A stretch of 31,335 nucleotides of DNA from Euryarchaeota archaeon UBA136 (GCA_002506485.1 DAXQ01000061.1:1-31335); one strand, 5' to 3'; shown: positions 23,168 to 30,569, counted from the stretch's first letter. Notes: generated from the sequence alone by a model not told the origin. Program-made: numbers and translations.

Positions 23168-24775
23168 ATGAAAACTTTTGAACACAAAAATCTGAGGGGT
23201 GCTTCTCTCGAAGATCGCGACTACCAGTCCAATATATCGAAAGCTTGTCTGAAGCAATCAACTATGGTCATCCTTCCAACAGGAATGGGAAAGACCGTAA
23301 TTGCCCTACGAGTGATATTGGAAAGATTGCATGTTGGTCCTGTTTTGTTGATGGCACCTACGAAGCCTTTAGCTCAACAGCATGCCGAATTCTTGGAAGA
23401 ACACATCAGTTCAGGAGTAAATTTGTTTACTGGGGCTATTCCTCCCCTTCAACGTGAGCCTCTGTGGAAATCCTCAGGAATTATAGTTTCAACGCCTCAG
23501 GTTGTTTCAAAGGACATTGAAAATGGGAGGGTGTCTCTGAAAAGCTTCTCATTATTGATTTTTGACGAGGCGCATCGGGCAGTGGGGAATTACGCCTATG
23601 TTTCGATAGGGCGTCATTACTTATCCGTTGCAGACAATCATCTAGCAATAGGTATGACTGCTTCGCCTGGTAGTTCTAAATCTGAGATAATTCGCTTGTG
23701 TCGTGATTTAGGTATATCTGCAGTTGAGAAAAGAGACGAGACTGATCCAGATGTGAGGCCCTATATTCAACCAATCAAAACAAGTTGGATTCGCGTTGAG
23801 ATGCCAGCTTCCGTCAAACACATCGCAAATCAGTTGAGAGGTTTGCAAGATTACCTGTGTGGGAAATTGTACAAACAAGGTCTGTTGGATAGGCCACGTA
23901 AGGTCTCCACTACAATGCTATTGGAAGCTGGAAGGAAGTTACAAGCACAATATATTCGGACCAAACCTAGAACTCCTCCCCAGATTTTCAATTCAATGAC
24001 AACCCAAGCCATGACTATGAAAGTAGCTCATGCCGTACTTACAGTCGAGACTCAAGGTATAGTTCAATTCTTGGATTATGCGGTACGAATAGAGAAAGAT
24101 GCCAAAGAAAAGAAGAGAGGTAACAGGGCAAACAAATGGCTTCATTCAAATTCAGATTGGAAGGCTGCGGTCGAAATAGCCAAGTCAAACAAGGATAATC
24201 ATCCAAAATTGCAACGTCTAATTGAATTGGTCCAACTACGGCTCCAGTCTGGTTCATCCCGCTTCATAATCTTTGCAGAAATACGGCATACTGCAACCTT
24301 GATAGTAGAGAATCTGAAAACAATTGAGGAGGCCAGACCAGTTAGATTTGTAGGTCAGAGTTCCCGTGAGAATGACAAAGGAATGACCCAAAAGCAGCAG
24401 AAGGAAATTTTGTCCCGTTTCAGGGATGGCGAATTCAATATTCTGGTAACGACATCAGTGGGTGAGGAAGGTTTGGACATACCTTCTACAGATGCAGTCA
24501 TATTCTATGAGCCGGTCTCGTCGGCTATAAGATTGATTCAACGGCGGGGTCGAACCGGACGTAATAGACCTGGTGAGGCATTCATTTTTGTAACGTCCGA
24601 AAGCAGGGATGAGGCTGCGCTCTGGAGCAGTAAAGGCAAAGAGAAGAGAATGCATGACTTATTCTCTACAGGGAGAATGGAGATTGACTTGCCAACACCT
24701 GAAGAATTAGCAGGCACGAACATTATTGAGAAACCAGAGGATGGTTCTGCGCAAACAACTTTTCGAAGCGATTAA
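23168..24775 (+). CDS. hef: Hef-type superfamily 2 helicase lacking the nuclease domain
   Basis: The chain is a Hef/FANCM-like DNA helicase acting on stalled forks and branched DNA. Motif I is PTGMGKT (37-43), motif II is DEAH (133-136), motif III is TASPG (164-168), and motif VI is QRRGRTGR (458-465). An alpha-helical insert between the two RecA-like domains (about 210-340) is typical of the Hef/MDA5 group. Full-length archaeal Hef is about 750 residues with an XPF-like nuclease at the C-terminus; this protein stops at 535, soon after domain 2, with no nuclease motif. No frameshift is evident, and the following sequence is a promoter for kptA. The nuclease part may be encoded elsewhere or be absent. 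Confidence 0.85.
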   Translation: MKTFEHKNLRGASLEDRDYQSNISKACLKQSTMVILPTGMGKTVIALRVILERLHVGPVLLMAPTKPLAQQHAEFLEEHISSGVNLFTGAIPPLQREPLWKSSGIIVSTPQVVSKDIENGRVSLKSFSLLIFDEAHRAVGNYAYVSIGRHYLSVADNHLAIGMTASPGSSKSEIIRLCRDLGISAVEKRDETDPDVRPYIQPIKTSWIRVEMPASVKHIANQLRGLQDYLCGKLYKQGLLDRPRKVSTTMLLEAGRKLQAQYIRTKPRTPPQIFNSMTTQAMTMKVAHAVLTVETQGIVQFLDYAVRIEKDAKEKKRGNRANKWLHSNSDWKAAVEIAKSNKDNHPKLQRLIELVQLRLQSGSSRFIIFAEIRHTATLIVENLKTIEEARPVRFVGQSSRENDKGMTQKQQKEILSRFRDGEFNILVTTSVGEEGLDIPSTDAVIFYEPVSSAIRLIQRRGRTGRNRPGEAFIFVTSESRDEAALWSSKGKEKRMHDLFSTGRMEIDLPTPEELAGTNIIEKPEDGSAQTTFRSD

Positions 24776-24785
24776 CGAACGTTAA
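24772..24785. repeat. Short inverted repeat before the kptA promoter
   Basis: TTAACG and CGTTAA flank AA, 6-bp arms with perfect pairing. It overlaps the helicase stop codon and ends 5 bases before the kptA TATA-like box. It could be an operator; it is short enough to be chance. Confidence 0.4.
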
Positions 24786-24790
24786 GAACT

Positions 24791-24800
24791 AATATTATAC
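24791..24800 (+). promoter_or_regulatory. TATA-like element for kptA
   Basis: AATATTATAC is centred about 27 bases before ATG 24823 in the 47-base gap after the helicase gene. It predicts a leaderless transcript beginning a kptA-purH unit. Confidence 0.55.
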
Positions 24801-24822
24801 CGACCTGTGCAAATGGTTCGAT

Positions 24823-25491
24823 ATGCGGAGAAATCCAACAGTTCCATTAAAGGAAGAAGTGAAGTATGGGCATGGTTTCTTTAGAGGTGAAAAATGCCCT
24901 CTCAGTGGAGAGGAAGGCGTATTGGTGATGTCCCCAAGACATTTGGACCAGTTTGGAAGGATTATGGCAGGAGTTCTGCGTCACTTCCCGGACAAATTCG
25001 ATCTTGAGATGGACAAGCAAGGCTGGGTTGAGGCGACTGAATTTGTTGAGGCAGTAAAGCTTCAGAGACGTCATTTTCATTTTCTGGAAACTAAACATTT
25101 GCAAGCAGTGGTAGAGACAGATCCCAAGGGCCGTTACCAGTTGAATAGTGGCAGACTGAGAGCAACTTATGCTCACACACTTGATCTGGATTTAGATCTA
25201 CCCACAGATCAGAATCCTGAGCACTTATATTTTGCCTGTTCTAAAGAGGATTCAGATGAATATCTGGAACATGGATTATATCCAGGGGATCGTAATATGG
25301 TACATCTTTCGAGTACAAGATTAAATGCTTTGGAGGCCGGTCGCCATATTATTGGTAAGCCCATAGTCTTGTTGGCTGATGTTAGGGCCGTTGAAGGAGC
25401 GGGCCACGAGATTATGAAAGCAGGTACGACAGTCTATCTAACCAAGGATATTCCTGGTGAATTTCTTAAGAAACTTCCAGACAGTACGTAG
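24823..25491 (+). CDS. kptA: Divergent RNA 2'-phosphotransferase (KptA/Tpt1)
   Basis: Tpt1/KptA enzymes move an internal RNA 2'-phosphate to NAD, releasing ADP-ribose cyclic phosphate; some members can ADP-ribosylate 5' ends of RNA or DNA. Conserved landmarks are LRHFP with R53-H54, DKQGWVE (64-70), LRATYAHT with R113 (the family's RAxQGHS region), VHLSS with H161, and the C-terminal VYLTKDIP. The usual LYHGT motif reads L135-Y-F-A-C139, so the first His of the H-H-V set is missing. The protein may therefore be altered in NAD use or inactive. The N-terminal ~40 residues lack the zinc cysteines of many archaeal forms. PurH follows 15 bases downstream, probably in the same transcript. Confidence 0.82.
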   Translation: MRRNPTVPLKEEVKYGHGFFRGEKCPLSGEEGVLVMSPRHLDQFGRIMAGVLRHFPDKFDLEMDKQGWVEATEFVEAVKLQRRHFHFLETKHLQAVVETDPKGRYQLNSGRLRATYAHTLDLDLDLPTDQNPEHLYFACSKEDSDEYLEHGLYPGDRNMVHLSSTRLNALEAGRHIIGKPIVLLADVRAVEGAGHEIMKAGTTVYLTKDIPGEFLKKLPDST

Positions 25492-25506
25492 GTTATTGCA
25501 ATTACC

Positions 25507-27063
25507 ATGCAGTCCGAGAAGCAGAATTTGGACCGGCGTTCAATAGCCCGGGTACTGATTAGCGTTAGTGATAAATCTGCAATTGATGCCTTTTCAAAGT
25601 CTCTAGTAAAGAATGGAATTGAGATAATTTCTACAGGAGGGACTTCTAAGATTCTGTCTGAGAATGGAATTGTAGTAACGTCCGTAGAGGATGTTACGAA
25701 ATTTCCAGAAATGATGGATGGTCGTGTAAAGACCCTTCATCCACTAATCTTTGGTGGCATTCTTGCGAGAGACTCCGATAAGTCTGAAACAGAACAATAT
25801 GATATAGGAATAATTGATATGGTGGTTTGTAACCTGTATCCATTTGGAGACGCAGCATCTAAAGGTGTTGAGATGGATGTTCTAATCGAAGAGATTGATA
25901 TTGGAGGGCCCAGTCTGCTTCGGGCCGCAGCTAAAAATCATGTGAGAGTCGCAGTTGTTACCGATCCTTCAGATTACGACTGGATTTCCAAGGAAATTGA
26001 GGCCGGAGGCCTTAACCTGGAACAACGCCGTCAATTAGCTTTGAAGGCATTTAGGCACACTGCTGAATATGATACAATAATTCAGAATGAATTGAGTTCC
26101 AGATTTGGTGAAGAAGACTTGCCTTCCTCTTTACATGTTACAGGGGTTGGTAGTCCCCCTCTGAGATATGGTGAGAATCCACATCAATCCGCTATTTTTT
26201 ATTCGGATTCATCAGTTCAGAGTACTTGCGTCTCAAATTCCACCCAGATTCAAGGTAAACAGCTCAGCTACAACAATCTTCTGGATTTCGACGCTGCTCT
26301 GGCAATGGTAACGGAATTTGAGGAACCCACCGCCGTCATTGTAAAGCACAACAACCCTTGCGGTGCGGCCAGCGCCAGTAATTTATCCGAAGCATATGAG
26401 CTAGCTCTCAAAACAGATCCCCAAAGTGCTTTTGGAGGGATAGTAGCCTTCAATCAAGAGGTTGATGAGGATTTATCAAGGAGTGTGACATCAGCATTCA
26501 AAGAAGGAGTTATTGCTCCTTCCTTTACCAGTGCTGCTATTGAGGTCCTATCGGAAAAAGAAAATCTCCGGGTGTTACAGACAGGGGAACTTTCTGATTA
26601 CCAGAGGAGTCCCTCCCTCCGTTCTCTTAATGGTGGGTGGCTTTTCCAGGAAGCCGATGATGTTTCGATTGACTTATCTGAATGCAAGGTAGTCACTAAA
26701 CGTAAACCTACAACTCGTGAGTTAGAAGGGTTGCAATTTGGCTGGAAGATAGTAAAACATGTCAAAAGCAATGCCATCGTGTTTACTCAGTGCAAGAGAA
26801 CTATTGGTATTGGGGCGGGTCAAATGTCCCGAATCGATTCAGTTAGAATTGCAACTTCCAAATCTATTCCCGACGCCCAAAAGACAGTTATGGCCTCTGA
26901 CGCGTTCTTTCCTTTCAGGGATGGAATTGATGAGGCTGCCAATTCTGGTGTAACAGCCATTGTCCAACCAGGTGGTTCAGTTCGTGATCAGGAGGTCATT
27001 GCTGCAGCCGATGAACACAATATGGCCATGATTCTCACGGGAATCAGGCATTTCAGGCATTAA
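25507..27063 (+). CDS. purH: Bifunctional AICAR transformylase/IMP cyclohydrolase
   Basis: PurH performs the last two steps of de novo IMP synthesis: formylation of AICAR with 10-formyltetrahydrofolate, then ring closure. The N-terminal cyclohydrolase domain (about 1-200) has VLISVSDKSAID, STGGTSKIL and MDGRVKTLHPLIFGGIL. The transformylase domain has K280-H281-N-N-P-C-G286 with catalytic-type Lys and His, SAFGGIVAFN, and the ending IVQPGGSVRDQEVIAAADEHNMAMILTG. The 518-residue length is standard for bacterial PurH. Many archaea use PurP and PurO instead, so this gene suggests a bacterial-type folate-dependent route. There is no TATA box at its start, so expression likely comes from the kptA promoter. 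Its TAA stop overlaps the next ATG (TAATG). Confidence 0.95.
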   Translation: MQSEKQNLDRRSIARVLISVSDKSAIDAFSKSLVKNGIEIISTGGTSKILSENGIVVTSVEDVTKFPEMMDGRVKTLHPLIFGGILARDSDKSETEQYDIGIIDMVVCNLYPFGDAASKGVEMDVLIEEIDIGGPSLLRAAAKNHVRVAVVTDPSDYDWISKEIEAGGLNLEQRRQLALKAFRHTAEYDTIIQNELSSRFGEEDLPSSLHVTGVGSPPLRYGENPHQSAIFYSDSSVQSTCVSNSTQIQGKQLSYNNLLDFDAALAMVTEFEEPTAVIVKHNNPCGAASASNLSEAYELALKTDPQSAFGGIVAFNQEVDEDLSRSVTSAFKEGVIAPSFTSAAIEVLSEKENLRVLQTGELSDYQRSPSLRSLNGGWLFQEADDVSIDLSECKVVTKRKPTTRELEGLQFGWKIVKHVKSNAIVFTQCKRTIGIGAGQMSRIDSVRIATSKSIPDAQKTVMASDAFFPFRDGIDEAANSGVTAIVQPGGSVRDQEVIAAADEHNMAMILTGIRHFRH

Positions 27064-27695
27064 TGGAACAACTCTGGATTTATTGTGAGATGTGTGAGGA
27101 GGAGAGTTCTCACGAGATTCTAAAGAGTAAGACCTCCACTAGGCGAGGTTTCAGTTTTCAGGGAGTTGTCCAGTGTCTCGAATGCAATTTAACAGGCCAT
27201 GCAGAGATTAAGGAGGAACCCCCCCTCTCATTGAAATTGCGCCTATCTGATGATAATGAGACTCTCAATAATACTTTAGATGTGGACCGCGGTGTTCTAA
27301 TCAGAGTTGGTCAGACTCGCCCACATCCGGATGGTCTTATTCTCATTACTAGCCTTGAATTGGGCAATAAACGTCCGTCACAGGCATTCTCACAGGAAAA
27401 GCCTATTGTATGGGCCAAGAGGGCAACTCATGCTAAAGTTCGTTTTGCAATTCACGAGGGTGAATCCACCAGTTCATTCAAGCAGGAATTTGAGTCCGAA
27501 AAAGAATTCTATGTAGGGATGCTACTACAACTTCAGGGCAGACGTTCTAAAGTCAAAGCGATAAATCGGATTGGAGGTAAATCCGTAAAAGCAGCATTTG
27601 CTTCAGAGATAGCAAGAGTTACGTGCTTTTATTTAGCAGATAACAAGTCAAGGCGCAAGGAATCGAAATCTAATGGAAGAAGAAATCGAAATTGA
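27063..27695 (+). CDS. HVO_0476-family zinc-ribbon protein
   Basis: This 210-residue protein resembles the archaeal COG1326/HVO_0476 family, whose function is unknown. Two CxxC pairs, C8/C11 and C38/C41, form a probable zinc ribbon at the N-terminus. The middle of the chain is mainly beta, with SKVKAINRIGGKSVKAAFA near the end, and the C-terminus is strongly basic (RRKESKSNGRRNRN). Zinc ribbon and basic tail suggest nucleic-acid binding, as inference. It overlaps purH by one base and the following membrane-protein gene by 23 bases, so all three are probably cotranslated. Confidence 0.7.
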   Translation: MEQLWIYCEMCEEESSHEILKSKTSTRRGFSFQGVVQCLECNLTGHAEIKEEPPLSLKLRLSDDNETLNNTLDVDRGVLIRVGQTRPHPDGLILITSLELGNKRPSQAFSQEKPIVWAKRATHAKVRFAIHEGESTSSFKQEFESEKEFYVGMLLQLQGRRSKVKAINRIGGKSVKAAFASEIARVTCFYLADNKSRRKESKSNGRRNRN

Positions 27696-28878
27696 TCCTG
27701 AAATAAAAGATTTGGACGAACCGTCTCCCGATGAAAAATTGGATACGGGACCGAAGATAATAACCAATTTTGAAATTCTCCAGATAATATTTTCTAGAAA
27801 AACTGCTCCCCACGCCATGGCATTGTCTATTTTCTTGATTGTTCTGGGTGTAATTAGCCAGAGTTCCAGTCAATTCTTGGTAGATCTGATTCTGATATTG
27901 GGATTCGGTTTTTCGGTGGGATATCTCATGACCGCCATCCTGATGCGTTTTGATTTCGTAAGAAATTTTTCAATGGGGGGCTACCGCACCATATTGCTGG
28001 TTCCGCTCACGTTATCATCGCTAGTGTCTCTGTCAATCTGGTATGTATTTGGCTTTACAGAGTATGGTGATCGTTTGAAGGACCTATTGTCCTTGGGTTT
28101 GGTAGTTATCTTTGTGCTCTGGCAGTTTGCCCAAGCTTGGTGGATGCGCGTCCCATTCAAGGAACTGGCTATTAGCCGCATGTCCAAGGTAGTGAGTAGA
28201 GACCAATCTAGTTTTGGGAAATTGGCCAACGTCATTTCTCCTCTTTTCTGGTCAATAGTAGGTTTTGGTATATTCTCATTCTTGGAGTCCCAAGGTACTG
28301 ATTTCAGCTCCACGTTCAAGATAACGTGGTTTGTGATTATGGCAGTTCTGGGTTCAGTAACATTTTACCTTCTTTTCCGTATGAATTCAAAACACTGGTC
28401 AGACCCTATGATATCGGTTTTTTCGGCATACTTTGCTATAGGTTATTGGGGTTTTCTGGCCTATCATGCGGGAGTCATGTTGTACTCTCGAGAGAATCAA
28501 CCCAGTTTTGTTTTTGATTTGATATTCATGGTTATTACGATTATGCTGGTCATATACTCTCTATCGGCTCAGGCCCTTCGATCCGAAACAAGAAATGAAG
28601 CGAATGGTAGCAAACCTAGGAGCAATATTTTGAATCGCCATAATGTTATCTTCTATGCAATTTCTTTCACTGCAGCTTACGGTGCAAGTAGTTTTTTCCT
28701 CGCTTCCAGAGGAACCATATTTGTGGATAATATCAAAAGTGTGGGTTTCATATCCCATTTGATAGTAATCATATCGGGGATATTGGTCTTATTACTGGTC
28801 AATTATACTGCATTGGTTGGGCGAGGTCTGATTGATCAAGGTTTCGTGGAGTCAATACGTACCCCAAAGGATAATTAG
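27673..28878 (+). CDS. Polytopic membrane protein of unknown function
   Basis: I do not recognise this 401-residue protein. An acidic cytoplasmic N-terminus (about residues 1-30, rich in Glu/Asp) precedes about ten hydrophobic segments: near 46-65, 68-88, 100-122, 133-152, 188-207, 214-236, 248-268, 280-302, 328-348 and 358-384. A Ser/Asn/Arg-rich loop sits near 305-325. No catalytic or transport motif is visible. The first 23 bases lie inside the zinc-ribbon gene, implying coupling. The downstream small membrane protein may be a partner. Confidence 0.7.
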   Translation: MEEEIEIDPEIKDLDEPSPDEKLDTGPKIITNFEILQIIFSRKTAPHAMALSIFLIVLGVISQSSSQFLVDLILILGFGFSVGYLMTAILMRFDFVRNFSMGGYRTILLVPLTLSSLVSLSIWYVFGFTEYGDRLKDLLSLGLVVIFVLWQFAQAWWMRVPFKELAISRMSKVVSRDQSSFGKLANVISPLFWSIVGFGIFSFLESQGTDFSSTFKITWFVIMAVLGSVTFYLLFRMNSKHWSDPMISVFSAYFAIGYWGFLAYHAGVMLYSRENQPSFVFDLIFMVITIMLVIYSLSAQALRSETRNEANGSKPRSNILNRHNVIFYAISFTAAYGASSFFLASRGTIFVDNIKSVGFISHLIVIISGILVLLLVNYTALVGRGLIDQGFVESIRTPKDN

Positions 28879-28898
28879 TATATTCGAATTAACAAATC

Positions 28899-29126
28899 AT
28901 GAATTGGTTGGGATTGTTCACTTTGAGTTCCGCCACAGACCCTGAGTTGGCACCTCATGCCTATCTGCTTTATCTTTTACTTTGGACATTTGTTGTTGGT
29001 TTGTTTGTTTTATTCTTATTTCCAGTTATAGGTAAAACTTTGGGGTTCATAGTAATAACTATTCTGATATTGGTTTTTGTGTTAATGGTCGTATATTTCC
29101 ATAAAACCGGTCTTTTTGCAGATTAG
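28899..29126 (+). CDS. Small two-helix membrane protein
   Basis: This 75-residue protein has two hydrophobic segments, about residues 22-42 and 47-67, joined by a short turn (GKTLG), and polar ends. It is not recognised. It lies 20 bases after the larger membrane protein gene on the same strand. An AT-rich GATAATTAG about 25 bases before the ATG could be its own TATA element. Its stop directly abuts the stop of the convergent flavin-protein gene. Length and composition support a real gene, but there is no homology evidence. Confidence 0.55.
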   Translation: MNWLGLFTLSSATDPELAPHAYLLYLLLWTFVVGLFVLFLFPVIGKTLGFIVITILILVFVLMVVYFHKTGLFAD

Positions 29127-29552
29127 TTAGTAAGTTATTTCAGTTCTATTTCCAAATCCTTTAGTATTGTCTATTAGTCTCGCCCAAGTTATTCTGAATT
29201 CGTACAAATTCACTTTTCCCAATGCTTTTGATAATTCTTCATTGGTTCTTATGTATGGATATTTTCTGAAGTAATTTTCCCAGTATTTTTCGTTGGCCTG
29301 ATTTATTTCACCTTTAAGCTGTAATCCTTTGATTTCTTTCCATTCCAGTCCATCGTCCTGTATGGTTGCGGCGCACATCTTGTTTATTTCTAAGTTTTTG
29401 ATGTGATTAGATTCAGGATTGCTAACGAATACAAGTGAAGCCGATTTTTTGATGATTGCATAGAATACGGCTGCAGCCCCAGTTCCATCCTTACCATGGG
29501 TGGCTAGAGTCATGGTATTGTGATTCTCCATAAATTTCAGGATATTATCCAT
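29127..29552 (-). CDS. UPF0306 (YhbP)-like split-barrel flavin-binding protein
   Basis: This 141-residue protein belongs to the pyridoxamine-phosphate-oxidase-like split-barrel superfamily. The N-terminal half fits: NTMTLATHGKDGTGAAAVFYAI, SLVFVSNPESNHIKNL and a GLQLKGEI strand. The end LIDNTKGFGNRTE resembles the YhbP/UPF0306 group. Such proteins usually bind FMN or related cofactors as dimers; the reaction of this group is not known. A TATA-like box 28 bases before the ATG predicts a leaderless message, and the same box faces the S19e operon. It abuts the small membrane-protein gene tail to tail. Confidence 0.75.
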   Translation of the reverse strand: MDNILKFMENHNTMTLATHGKDGTGAAAVFYAIIKKSASLVFVSNPESNHIKNLEINKMCAATIQDDGLEWKEIKGLQLKGEINQANEKYWENYFRKYPYIRTNEELSKALGKVNLYEFRITWARLIDNTKGFGNRTEITY

Positions 29553-29576
29553 TATGCAATTGACATTAGGCTTAAG

Positions 29577-29584
29577 TTTATAAT
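29577..29584. promoter_or_regulatory. Shared TATA box for the UPF0306-like gene and rps19e
   Basis: The plus strand reads TTTATAAT and the minus strand ATTATAAA, so it works as a TATA box in both directions. To the left it lies 28 bases from ATG 29552 (leaderless). To the right it would start transcription near 29606, 20 bases before the S19e GTG, just ahead of a Shine-Dalgarno sequence. Confidence 0.55.
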
Positions 29585-29612
29585 ATAGTCCGTGTGGCGC
29601 CTCATTCCCGTC

Positions 29613-29617
29613 GAGGT
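29613..29617 (+). promoter_or_regulatory. Shine-Dalgarno GAGGT for rps19e (GTG start)
   Basis: GAGGT ends 8 bases before GTG 29626. It fixes the S19e start, as the first in-frame ATG falls well inside the conserved protein. Confidence 0.6.
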
Positions 29618-29625
29618 TTATTCAC

Positions 29626-30078
29626 GTGACAACACATTACGACGTACCCGGAGAGCACTTGGTTGGCGCGCTTGCCAACAGCCTCAAGAGCGTGGATGCT
29701 ATTCAACCTCCCGATTGGTCAAATTTTGTTAAGACATCAATGCATAAGGAACAATCACCAACACAGCCAGACTGGTGGTATTTCCGGACTGCCTCAGTTC
29801 TCAGAAAGATTGGGGTTAATGGTCCCATAGGGACAGAACGTTTATCCCGTCACTATTCTGGAGCCCATGATAGAGGTTCCAAACCCAACCGAAGTAGTAA
29901 TGGAAGTCGAAAGGTGCTTAGATTAATAATGCAACAACTCGAGATTGCAGGCTTTATAGTAAAATCAAAAAAGGGCGGCCGGAGTTTAACACCCAAGGGC
30001 CAGTCTATGTTGGATAATACAGCCTTTGATGTCAAGAAGAAACTAGAAAAGGAGATGAGTTCACTCAAAAAATATTAA
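29626..30078 (+). CDS. rps19e: 30S ribosomal protein S19e
   Basis: S19e is a small-subunit protein shared by archaea and eukaryotes, needed for 30S head assembly. Recognisable blocks are YDVPGEHLVGALANSL (5-20), QPDWWYFRTASVLRKIGVNGPIG (48-70), the LSRHYSG region, and RKVLRLIMQQLEIAGFIVKSKKGGRSLTPKGQ (102-133), a winged-helix fold. Its 150 residues are typical. The start is GTG with a good Shine-Dalgarno sequence. It heads the S19e-L39e-L31e-aIF6 operon and overlaps the L39e gene by one base (TAATG). Confidence 0.96.
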   Translation: MTTHYDVPGEHLVGALANSLKSVDAIQPPDWSNFVKTSMHKEQSPTQPDWWYFRTASVLRKIGVNGPIGTERLSRHYSGAHDRGSKPNRSSNGSRKVLRLIMQQLEIAGFIVKSKKGGRSLTPKGQSMLDNTAFDVKKKLEKEMSSLKKY

Positions 30079-30233
30079 TGTCAAGTAGGAAAGCTTATGC
30101 TCGTAAATTACGCTTGAATAGATTAGTTAAACGTAATCGCCGAGTTCCAGCCTGGGTGATTCAGAGAACCAACAGGAGATTCACTAACCATCCTAAACGT
30201 CATTTCTGGCGCCGTGGTAAACTTCACAGGTGA
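30078..30233 (+). CDS. rpl39e: 50S ribosomal protein L39e
   Basis: A 51-codon frame encodes a very basic small protein beginning MSSRKAYARKLRLNRLVKRN, then RRVPAWVIQRTNRRF and HPKRHFWRRGKL at the end. These are the L39e signatures (RVPAWV and the WRR...L end). L39e lines the exit tunnel of the large subunit in archaea and eukaryotes. Its ATG overlaps the S19e stop, and L31e starts 5 bases after its stop. Confidence 0.95.
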   Translation: MSSRKAYARKLRLNRLVKRNRRVPAWVIQRTNRRFTNHPKRHFWRRGKLHR

Positions 30234-30238
30234 TATGA

Positions 30239-30565
30239 ATGGCTGACGATGAATTAATGCAGGAAAGGTTGTACACGATTCCATTGCGCAAGCTTCACAA
30301 GGTTCCACGCACTCGTAGAGCTCCTGTAGCAATACGAATGGTTGAGGATTTCATAACCAGGCACATGAAACCCGAAAGAGATGGTGAAATCTTAACAACC
30401 TCATCTGAGGCCCTCAGTGGCAGTGGTGAGGAGAAGCAGCTGTTTATTGATCCACCTGTAAATCAATATATCTGGTCTCGTGGAATTGAAAAACCGCCTT
30501 CAAAGGTTCGGGTAAGGGCTTTGAAATTTGAAGATGGCAGTGTAGTGGTACACCTCGCCGAATAA
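30239..30565 (+). CDS. rpl31e: 50S ribosomal protein L31e
   Basis: L31e is a large-subunit protein near the tunnel exit in archaea and eukaryotes. Conserved parts are RLYTIPLRKLHKVPRTRRAPVAIRMVEDFITRHM (10-43), FIDPPVNQYIWSRGIEKPPSKVRVRA (69-94) and FEDGSVVVHLAE. At 108 residues it is longer than the usual 80-95; the extra length is a polar stretch (about 44-67, rich in Ser, Glu and Gly) between helix 1 and the conserved DPPVN. The ATG at 30239 follows the L39e stop by 5 bases. Confidence 0.94.
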   Translation: MADDELMQERLYTIPLRKLHKVPRTRRAPVAIRMVEDFITRHMKPERDGEILTTSSEALSGSGEEKQLFIDPPVNQYIWSRGIEKPPSKVRVRALKFEDGSVVVHLAE

Positions 30566-30569
30566 CCCT

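Noticed and set aside
24846..24894. kptA as a zinc-binding archaeal form
   Set aside because: Only one cysteine (C25) occurs in the N-terminal region, so the four-ligand zinc site of many archaeal homologues is not present.
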